From Myxococcales bacterium (GTDB lineage: Bacteria; Myxococcota; Polyangia; Fen-1088): 7,509 nucleotides of DNA. The notes beneath the pieces were generated by a model. The model was not told the DNA's origin and made no database searches. It worked only from the letters and a program-made list of their open reading frames with translations. How positions within the stretch are numbered: position 1 is the stretch's first letter; every line of letters starts with the position of its first letter. Shown piece after piece: positions 1-5,334 of the stretch. The DNA lies in the NCBI GenBank assembly GCA_003153875.1, contig PMBY01000196.1:1-7509 (forward strand). Direction: 5' to 3'. The translations under genes were made by a program, and so were the position numbers.

Positions 1-698
1 AGCTCAAGCCCGGCGACTTCGATTGGGGCGCCATCTTCAAGATCGGCGTCCGCTGGTGCCACAGTGGCGGCTTCTTCGCTGTACTGTCCGAGACCACCGG
101 CGAAGTCATCATCGAGGGCATGAAGGCCGCCAAAGCAGCAGGCGCCATCTGCAGCTTCGATCTCAATTTCCGCGAGAAACTGTGGAACATCTGGGGCGGC
201 GCACACAAGGCGGCCGAGGTGGTCGGTCGCATCGTGGCCAATGCCGACGTGCTGGTGGGCAACGAGGAAGATCTGCAGAAGGGGCTGAACATTACCGGTC
301 AGGATGTGGAGAAGCGCTCCAAGCTCGACCCCGGCGCGTTCTTCGCCATGATCGACAAGGTCACGGCCAAGTTCCCGCAGGTCAAGGTCGTGTGCACGAC
401 CCTGCGCGAGGTTGCCTCCACCAATCGCCACGCCTGGGGCGCCGTGGCCTGGGTGAACGGAAAGACGCATGTCTCTCCCACCTGCGACCTCGATGTGCAC
501 GATCGCGTGGGCGGCGGCGACGGCTTTGCCAGCGGCTTCATCTATGGGTTGCTTTCCGGCGAATCAGCCGACGAAGCCCTCAAGCTCGGCTGGGCCCACG
601 GGGCGCTGCTCACCACCACGCCCGGCGACACCACCATGGTAACGCTGGAACAGGTCAAGGCCTTCGCCAAGGGCGGCTCCGCGCGCATTCAACGCTAG
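1..698 (+). CDS. PfkB-family sugar kinase, probably 2-keto-3-deoxygluconate kinase (partial, N-terminus missing)
   Basis: This is the C-terminal 231 residues of a cytosolic ribokinase-fold kinase; the reading frame is open from base 3 and the start lies left of the window. PfkB kinases phosphorylate a sugar or sugar acid with ATP. Visible landmarks are HSGGFFAVLSETT near residues 20-32, the substrate-side segment FDLNFREKLW around residues 53-62, and the second PfkB signature DRVGGGDGFASGF at bases 501-539. The Asp of GGGD (bases 519-521, about residue 173) would be the catalytic base. The DRVGGGD form, rather than the commoner DTxGAGD, resembles the KDG kinase branch, which feeds uronate breakdown into 2-keto-3-deoxy-6-phosphogluconate. 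The C-terminal AHGALLTTTPGDTT fits the same branch. Full-length relatives have roughly 310-360 residues, so about a third is missing. A fructokinase or other sugar kinase cannot be excluded. No terminator is visible in the 72 bases that follow. Confidence 0.88.
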   Translation, partial: LKPGDFDWGAIFKIGVRWCHSGGFFAVLSETTGEVIIEGMKAAKAAGAICSFDLNFREKLWNIWGGAHKAAEVVGRIVANADVLVGNEEDLQKGLNITGQDVEKRSKLDPGAFFAMIDKVTAKFPQVKVVCTTLREVASTNRHAWGAVAWVNGKTHVSPTCDLDVHDRVGGGDGFASGFIYGLLSGESADEALKLGWAHGALLTTTPGDTTMVTLEQVKAFAKGGSARIQR

Positions 699-770
699 TC
701 GCCTGGCCTGTCAAGACGATCGGGTTCCGTGGTTGACCCATGCAAGTGCGCGGGCCATCATGGATTTCGC

Positions 771-1232
771 ATGCTCGATCTCTACGAGGAATTCGCGGTC
801 CTGATCGACGCGCTGGAAAACGCCAAGACAGAGTACGCGGTGTGTGGCGGGCTGGCCATGGCCATCCATGGGCTACCGAGGGCCACGATTGACGTTGATC
901 TCATCGCGCCGGCGAAGGCCGGCGACCAGGTGCTCGATGTCGCACACAGGCTCGGCTACACGATTTCTGCCGAGCCGATGACATTCGCCGCGGGTGCAGT
1001 CCCCATCCGGCGCGTGACCAAGATCGATTCAACTGTGCACGATCTGCTCAGCTTGGATCTCCTGCTTGTGACTCCGGCTACCGAAAGCGCCTGGCAGACA
1101 AGAATGCGCGTCCGCTGGGAGAGGGGCGAGGTTTGGGTCGTGTCGAGGCAGGGGCTGGTCAGTTTGAAGCGCCTGCGGGGCTCGGGGCAGGATCAGGACG
1201 ACATCCGGCGCCTCGAAGAGGTCGAACCGTGA
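771..1232 (+). CDS. Minimal nucleotidyltransferase (AbiEii/MNT-like)
   Basis: This is a 153-residue protein of the small nucleotidyltransferase superfamily. The core motif is clear: CGGLAMAIHG (residues 25-34), then R37, T39 and the metal-binding pair D41/D43 in RATIDVDLI. A likely third acidic residue is D96 in LLSLDLLLV. The C-terminal VVSRQGLVSLKRLRGSGQDQDDIRRLEE is the usual ending of this family. Relatives transfer nucleotides to protein or RNA targets, and many act as halves of toxin-antitoxin or abortive-infection pairs; the target here is unknown. I chose ATG 771 because it places the GG motif at the normal distance from the N-terminus. An in-frame GTG at 729 is possible, and neither start has a clear ribosome binding site. 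The stop overlaps the GTG of the next small ORF, suggesting coupled translation. Confidence 0.85.
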   Translation: MLDLYEEFAVLIDALENAKTEYAVCGGLAMAIHGLPRATIDVDLIAPAKAGDQVLDVAHRLGYTISAEPMTFAAGAVPIRRVTKIDSTVHDLLSLDLLLVTPATESAWQTRMRVRWERGEVWVVSRQGLVSLKRLRGSGQDQDDIRRLEEVEP

Positions 1233-1390
1233 AGGTCGATATGTCGGCTGATGCGGTCACTGCGCGCCTCAAGCGCGTGGCGCAGCTCCGGCGCCTTTGC
1301 CTAGCACTGGGCAAGGCAACCCCTGTTGTCCCGGCGCCTTCAGCACCCCCGCCAAAGCGCGAGCTCGGGGCTTCGCGGTCAGGGAAGTGA
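1229..1390 (+). CDS. Small hypothetical protein coupled to the nucleotidyltransferase
   Basis: This is a 53-residue ORF whose GTG start overlaps the nucleotidyltransferase stop as GTGA. A GAAGAGG motif at 1215-1221 lies seven bases before the GTG. An alternative ATG at 1241 has GAAGG just before it and would give 49 residues. The first half, SADAVTARLKRVAQLRRLCLALGK (residues 6-29), reads as a basic amphipathic helix with regularly spaced Leu and Val. The second half is a Pro/Ala-rich basic tail (PVVPAPSAPPPKRE) that is probably disordered. I do not recognise a named family. Position and coupling suggest that it partners the nucleotidyltransferase, perhaps as a regulator or cognate small component, but this is inference. 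Its last 12 bases overlap the 3' end of the opposing ATPase gene. Confidence 0.6.
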   Translation: MKVDMSADAVTARLKRVAQLRRLCLALGKATPVVPAPSAPPPKRELGASRSGK

Positions 1391-2638
1391 TTGAGGTGCC
1401 GTACCCGGCGGTCCATCGAGCAAGAACTGCTGCCAGGTGATGGCCGGCACCTCCGCGCGCTCGGCGGTCGCGCGGCCGTCGGCGCTGCACACGACCAGGG
1501 GCTGGAAGCCGGGGTGACGGCGCGTGAACTCCAGCAACCCGGTGAGTTCGTTCATCTGGAACTTGCCGGTCTTTACCTCGATGGCCCACTTGCCCCAGCT
1601 CCCCTCTAGGATGCCATCGACATCGAGCGGCTCCTCGCGCCAGTAGGAGACGCCCTGGCCGGAATTCCACGCGTGCGCCAGGCATGCGTTCTCGACCCAG
1701 GCGCCGAAGCGCGCCGGATCGGACGTGCCGTCGACGATACCCTGCGGGGCCATGACCGCGACCAGGGCGTTGTTCAGCGTCACCAGCTTCGGGGGCGCGG
1801 CTCTACGGCGGACCGCGCGCGTCGAGTACTTCGGCAGCGCTGCCACCAGGAAAGCCTCCTCAAGCAGCGCCAGGTAGCTGGCGACCGTCTCGAGGGCGCC
1901 GGCATCCTGCAATTGGCCCCGGATTTTCTGCAAAGACACGATCTGTGCCGGCGACGAGGCCGCTACGCCGAAGACCTGGCGAAGCAGGGCGGGCCGGCGC
2001 ACGGCTGCCAGCGCGAGGATGTCGCGGCCGATGGCGGGCTCGAGGATGGCGTCGCGCACGTAGGCCGACCAGCGCGACACGTCCTTGTGCAAGGGAAAGG
2101 CGCCCGGGTAGGACCCCATGCGCACGACCAGGTCGGCGGCCCTGTCAGGCTGGACATGGAAGGCTTGCGCGACCGAGCGCGCCGACCAGTGGGTCAGGGT
2201 TAGTCGCTCGAACCGGCCGGCCAGGCTCTCGCGCGAGCCCACGGCCAGGTGAAGTGCAGAAGATCCGGTGGCAACGATGTGAATCGGCGTCTTCTTGCGC
2301 CGGAAGCTGTCCCACGCGCCCTTGAGGTGCCCAGCCCAGCCGTGCAACAGGTGGGCCTCGTCCAGCAGCAGGATTGCGCGCTTCTGGGCAACGGCGGTGT
2401 CAGCAGCCCGCGCGAGCAGGCGTTCCCAAAAGCCTGGCAGCGCAGCCTCAGGTGCGTCGGCCGCCGCATACACCGCCTGCTTGCCCACCCGTTCCGCGAT
2501 CTCGAGCAGCAGCGTGGTCTTGCCGACCTGCCGGGGACCAGCGAGCAACTGGATTCGCCCGGGGGCTGGCTCGGCCAGCCGCCTACCCAGCGCGTCCCGA
2601 CAGGCGTGGTAGCTGAGCCGGAAGTCTTCCGTGGACAT
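1379..2638 (-). CDS. AAA-family ATPase with DUF4143 domain
   Basis: This is a 419-residue P-loop ATPase of the widespread bacterial AAA_14/DUF4143 type. Walker A is GPRQVGKTT (residues 34-42), Walker B is ILLLDEAH (89-96), and the sensor-like strand is IVATGSSA (121-128). It is followed by the family hallmark SLAGRFERLTLTHWS (138-152) and by GSYPGAFPL (175-183). The C-terminal half is DUF4143-like: FGAWVENACLAHAW (311-324) matches the usual G-x-FEN segment. YWREEPLDVDGIL (332-343) followed by AIEVKTG (352-358) keeps the D...ExK pattern of a PD-(D/E)XK nuclease-like fold. Cellular function is not established for most members. The length is normal and the frame is intact. No Shine-Dalgarno sequence precedes ATG 2638, and the gene is divergent from the lipoprotein gene. 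It converges on the nucleotidyltransferase pair, so it is not part of that operon. Confidence 0.9.
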   Translation of the reverse strand: MSTEDFRLSYHACRDALGRRLAEPAPGRIQLLAGPRQVGKTTLLLEIAERVGKQAVYAAADAPEAALPGFWERLLARAADTAVAQKRAILLLDEAHLLHGWAGHLKGAWDSFRRKKTPIHIVATGSSALHLAVGSRESLAGRFERLTLTHWSARSVAQAFHVQPDRAADLVVRMGSYPGAFPLHKDVSRWSAYVRDAILEPAIGRDILALAAVRRPALLRQVFGVAASSPAQIVSLQKIRGQLQDAGALETVASYLALLEEAFLVAALPKYSTRAVRRRAAPPKLVTLNNALVAVMAPQGIVDGTSDPARFGAWVENACLAHAWNSGQGVSYWREEPLDVDGILEGSWGKWAIEVKTGKFQMNELTGLLEFTRRHPGFQPLVVCSADGRATAERAEVPAITWQQFLLDGPPGTAPQSLP

Positions 2639-2643
2639 AGTCT

Positions 2644-2653
2644 AATAATTATT
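2644..2653. promoter_or_regulatory. AT-only 10-bp palindrome before the ATPase start
   Basis: AATAATTATT is a perfect 10-bp palindrome, the only run of A/T this long in the divergent gap, and it ends six bases before the ATPase ATG on the minus strand. It overlaps a weak minus-strand promoter candidate: TTGCTT at 2673-2668, a 17-base spacer, then AATTAT at 2650-2645. Transcription from that would begin at or next to the start codon, which would fit the missing ribosome binding site. It could be a promoter element, a regulator site or both. Confidence 0.3.
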
Positions 2654-2680
2654 CGAGTACGTTCGGAAAGCAAGAAGGTC

Positions 2681-2686
2681 TATAAT
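2681..2686 (+). promoter_or_regulatory. Consensus -10 element for the lipoprotein gene
   Basis: TATAAT is an exact match to the sigma-70 -10 hexamer and stands out in this GC-rich DNA. The expected transcription start is about 2692-2695, giving a leader of roughly 20 bases before ATG 2714. No good -35 hexamer lies 16-18 bases upstream and there is no TGn extension, so the promoter would probably need an activator or be weak. Confidence 0.5.
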
Positions 2687-2699
2687 CGACGCGCGTCGA
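2686..2699. promoter_or_regulatory. 14-bp GC palindrome over the predicted transcription start (candidate operator)
   Basis: TCGACGCGCGTCGA is a perfect 14-bp palindrome that shares its first base with the -10 hexamer and is centred on the predicted transcription start. A protein bound here would block initiation, so this is a candidate repressor site for the lipoprotein gene. Palindromes of this composition can arise by chance in GC-rich DNA, but the placement is striking. Confidence 0.4.
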
Positions 2700-2712
2700 G
2701 GAGGCGCGCGTC
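2688..2712 (+). promoter_or_regulatory. Possible RNA hairpin with the lipoprotein ribosome binding site in its loop
   Basis: GACGCGCG (2688-2695) is the exact reverse complement of CGCGCGTC (2705-2712). The 8-bp stem would enclose a nine-base loop, TCGAGGAGG, that contains the Shine-Dalgarno sequence GAGGAGG (2698-2704). The ATG follows one base after the stem, so folding would hinder ribosome access to the start. The left arm would be transcribed only if RNA begins upstream of about 2688, which conflicts with using the TATAAT at 2681. The strong ribosome binding site, nine bases before ATG 2714, also settles the start of the lipoprotein. Confidence 0.4.
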
Positions 2713-2713
2713 C

Positions 2714-4792
2714 ATGACGACCTCGTTCTTTAGGCTGGCTGCAATTCTTCTGTCGGTCGCGCTTTCCGCTTGCAGTGGTGGCGCGAAAAGTTCCAGTGGC
2801 GGCATTGCGGGCACAGCCGGCATGGGCACCGGCGGCGTCATCGCGAGCGGCGGGCTGGTCGCTGGCGGCAGCACGACGGGCACGGGCGGCGCGGGCCCAG
2901 GTGGCACCACGGGCACGCCCAGCACTGGCGCACTCGGGTCGACCGTCGGATCGATTGAACTCTACGGGACATTCCACGCCATGGGCGTGATCGCCACGCT
3001 GCCGGCAGGCACGGACGCGAACAGCAACGCCGTGGCCAACGTCGAGTATCGCGTCTCGGGCACCGGCGACTACCTGCGCGGATTTCCCCTCACGCGGGTC
3101 TCTGCCACCAGCTTCGTGGGCAGCCTGTTCTGGCTTGTGCCAGGGACCAGCTACGATGTCCGCGTCCGCTACGCCGATCCTGACGGCGCGCCGCTGGACG
3201 GCGCCGGTGCAGGCGCGACTGCCTCGACCCGCGCCGAGATCTCCATCCCCTCGCCGACACGCACCCTGCAGGTCAGCCCCACCGGATCCGGCACGGCCTG
3301 CTCGACAGCGGCGCCCTGCCCGCTCTCCCAGGCGGTCAGCCAGGCCCAGGCCGGCGACGAGGTGCTGCTGGCGGCCGGCACCTACTACCAGGGAGAGTTC
3401 ACCATCTCGCGCTCAGGCACAGCGGCCGCGCCCATTTCCATCCGTGGAACCACCGGCGCGATTCTCGACGGTTCTGATCCTGCGACCTTCACCTGGACCA
3501 GTCAGACTGGCGGTGTCTTTGCCACCACCGTGAACCGGCCCGATCCCCACCTGGTCACCGCCAATGGCGCGCGCCTTTACCCGTACAGCGATCTCGCCTC
3601 GCTCACCGCTCTTTCCGCCAGCAGCACGCCCGGTCTCTTTGCCAATGGCACCGCGCTCAGCGTGCACCTGGCCGGCGGTGCCAGCCCGACGACTGTCTCC
3701 ATGGCCGTCTCTCGCTACAACTATGCCTTCACCATCACCGGCAGCTTTGTGTTCATCCGCGACCTCACTTTCCAAAACTACGGCCAAAGTGACTACGCCA
3801 AGGCCATCTACATCCGCGACGGCAGCGACAACCTGGTCCAGGGCTGCCGCTTCATCACCAACGATCTTGGCATTGGCCTCAAGGGAACCACCGACCGCAA
3901 CGTGATCCAGGACAATGAGTTCTCGGACACCATCTTCAACTGGACCTGGGAAGACGTGAAGGCCGAGGGAAACCTAGAGACCGGCGGTGTCCGTTTCTAC
4001 AGTCCAGATGATGGACGCGGGACGGTGATCCGGCGCAACAAGTTCCACGACTTCTTCGACGGCCTCGGGATCTGCCCGACGGAATCAGCGGCAGTGACCA
4101 ACGAGACCGACTTCTACGAAAACCAGAGCTACAACAACGGCGACGACGGCGTGGAGACCGACGGCCGCTGTTCCAACGTGCGTCTGTGGTCCAACATTTT
4201 CCATGACACGCTCTCAGGAATCTCGCTGGCGCCGGTTGGGGACGGGCCGGTCTACTGCCTGCGCAACCAGATCTACCTGGCGGGTGCCGGGCACAGCCAG
4301 GCCGGGTACACCGCGATTCCCTTCAAGTTCAACAGCAGCGACGGCGCATCAGGGGCTATGTATCTGTTCCACAACACGGTGGACGCCCAGCGCGCCGGCA
4401 ACGACGGGTTCAGGATCCTCGGCCCCGGCACCTGGCAACTCCTCTATACGCGCAACAACGTCTGGTCGGGAACGCTGCAAGCGATGGAGAACTCAAACCC
4501 AAGCCAGCCTCTCGACATGGACTACGACGATCTCTGGGCCAGCGGCGGCGACTACCTGGTCTATTGGGATGGGCTGACCAACAGACACCTCGCCACTATT
4601 CCCGAGGTCGCGGCCGCCACCGGCCAGCAGAGCCACGGCATCAGTGCCGCGCCGGTTTTCACTTTGCCTTCCACGGCGAACTTCACCCTCGGCCCGTCGA
4701 GCCCACTCATCGACCGCGGGATCTACATCCCCGGAATCAACGATGGATTCGCCGGGCAGGCCCCCGACATCGGAGCCGTCGAGAGTCAATAG
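2714..4792 (+). CDS. Secreted lipoprotein with fibronectin-like segment and right-handed beta-helix
   Basis: This is a 692-residue envelope lipoprotein. The N-terminus is a type II signal peptide: MTTSFFR, a hydrophobic stretch, then the lipobox LSAC with the lipidated Cys at residue 20. Residues 21-79 are a flexible Gly/Thr/Ser/Ala linker, common in myxobacterial lipoproteins. Residues 80-172 look like a fibronectin type III or Ig-like beta-sandwich (VEYRVSG, PGTSYDVRVRYADPDG). From about 185 the protein is a parallel beta-helix of the pectate-lyase superfold: it opens with LQVSPTGSG and AQAGDEVLLAAGTYYQGEFTIS, and has repeated turns such as NLVQGCRFITND, NVIQDNEFSD, TVIRRNKFHDF and VRLWSNIFHD. 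It ends with PLIDRG and APDIGAVES, the usual close of such proteins. Such folds bind or cleave acidic polysaccharides, but I cannot identify catalytic residues. The start is fixed by the signal peptide and GAGGAGG. The frame is open farther upstream, but that stretch only mirrors the ATPase gene. Confidence 0.9.
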   Translation: MTTSFFRLAAILLSVALSACSGGAKSSSGGIAGTAGMGTGGVIASGGLVAGGSTTGTGGAGPGGTTGTPSTGALGSTVGSIELYGTFHAMGVIATLPAGTDANSNAVANVEYRVSGTGDYLRGFPLTRVSATSFVGSLFWLVPGTSYDVRVRYADPDGAPLDGAGAGATASTRAEISIPSPTRTLQVSPTGSGTACSTAAPCPLSQAVSQAQAGDEVLLAAGTYYQGEFTISRSGTAAAPISIRGTTGAILDGSDPATFTWTSQTGGVFATTVNRPDPHLVTANGARLYPYSDLASLTALSASSTPGLFANGTALSVHLAGGASPTTVSMAVSRYNYAFTITGSFVFIRDLTFQNYGQSDYAKAIYIRDGSDNLVQGCRFITNDLGIGLKGTTDRNVIQDNEFSDTIFNWTWEDVKAEGNLETGGVRFYSPDDGRGTVIRRNKFHDFFDGLGICPTESAAVTNETDFYENQSYNNGDDGVETDGRCSNVRLWSNIFHDTLSGISLAPVGDGPVYCLRNQIYLAGAGHSQAGYTAIPFKFNSSDGASGAMYLFHNTVDAQRAGNDGFRILGPGTWQLLYTRNNVWSGTLQAMENSNPSQPLDMDYDDLWASGGDYLVYWDGLTNRHLATIPEVAAATGQQSHGISAAPVFTLPSTANFTLGPSSPLIDRGIYIPGINDGFAGQAPDIGAVESQ

Positions 4793-4811
4793 GTTCTTCT
4801 ATGCACACGCT

Positions 4812-5180
4812 TCAGCGCTTGGCGTAGTCGCGCAGCCCCTGGAAGTCCACCACCACCACGGGTTCGTTGCCTACCACCCAGGCATCGTGGCCTGCTGTGA
4901 ACATGGACACGTCCCCGGCCTTGCACTCGAACTCGGTACCGTCGTCCATCCGGACCGCCAACGTCCCCGACAAGTGGTACTGGAAATGCGGCGCCTCGCA
5001 GCTTTCGGTCTTGACGATCGGCTTCACGCTGGTGGACCACCGCCAGCCAGGCAGGAAGGTGGCCCGCCCCACCGTGGCCCCGCCCAGAGTCACCAACTCG
5101 ACCTTTCCTCTGGGAAACTCGCGTACCTCCTCTGGCTTGCCGATGTGCTTGACCTCGGACTTTTCACCTGCTTTGCCCAT
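4812..5180 (-). CDS. Cupin domain protein
   Basis: This is a 122-residue single-domain cupin, probably cytosolic since no signal peptide is visible. The core runs from VELVTLGGATVGRATFLPGWRWS (residues 27-49) through APHFQYHLSGTLAVRMDDGTEFECKAGD (63-90) to AGHDAWVVGNEP (96-107). H65, H69 and H98 are possible metal ligands, but the classic first motif (HxH with a later Glu) is not intact, so metal binding is uncertain. The phrases FPRGKVELVTLGG and GHDAWVVG are typical of a cupin group of unknown function. I chose ATG 5180 because GAGGAGGG lies four bases upstream on the minus strand. A longer in-frame start at 5279 would add 33 residues with no cupin character and no comparable ribosome binding site. 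The gene ends 19 bases from the convergent lipoprotein and lies downstream of the Hsp70-like fusion on the same strand. The 154-base gap makes its own promoter likely. Confidence 0.87.
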   Translation of the reverse strand: MGKAGEKSEVKHIGKPEEVREFPRGKVELVTLGGATVGRATFLPGWRWSTSVKPIVKTESCEAPHFQYHLSGTLAVRMDDGTEFECKAGDVSMFTAGHDAWVVGNEPVVVVDFQGLRDYAKR

Positions 5181-5334
5181 GACACCCTCCTCTCCGCAGG
5201 CCCAGCTCCCCAGCAGCGGCCGAGGCACATCCTCTGCCTGCTTAACTGTTGGATGCCAGTCGGCACGTTGGGGTACCACCGACGGAACGTGCAGTACTTG
5301 CGCGGCTCCCGGCGATACGCGCGGCCGATGCGCC
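5181..5334. other. Intergenic region between the Hsp70-like fusion and the cupin
   Basis: This is a 154-base gap on the minus-strand side. It contains the cupin ribosome binding site at 5185-5192 (GAGGAGGG on the minus strand) and one inverted repeat, GCACGTT (5263-5269) / AACGTGC (5286-5292), with 16 bases between the arms. I see no Rho-independent terminator after the Hsp70-like fusion and no convincing -35/-10 pair for the cupin. The repeat lies about 80-110 bases upstream of the cupin start, a reasonable place for an activator site, though a 7-bp repeat is weak evidence. Confidence 0.4.

Noticed and set aside
23..736. A 237-residue plus-strand open frame over the sugar kinase
   Set aside because: It is an Arg/His/Gly-rich translation typical of out-of-frame GC-rich DNA. 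The kinase frame carries the PfkB motifs.
2249..2713. An upstream extension of the lipoprotein reading frame by 155 residues
   Set aside because: It runs antisense across the ATPase gene. The ribosome binding site and signal peptide at 2714 mark the real start.
2774..2950. GC-rich tandem-like DNA resembling a repeat array
   Set aside because: It encodes the irregular Gly/Thr/Ser linker of the lipoprotein. There is no fixed unit or spacer, so it is neither a CRISPR array nor a satellite.
4793..4811. A possible terminator between the convergent lipoprotein and cupin genes
   Set aside because: The gap is only 19 bases and has no hairpin followed by a T-run on either strand.
5178..5279. A longer cupin start at 5279
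   Set aside because: The added 33 residues show no domain character, while ATG 5180 has a strong ribosome binding site directly upstream.
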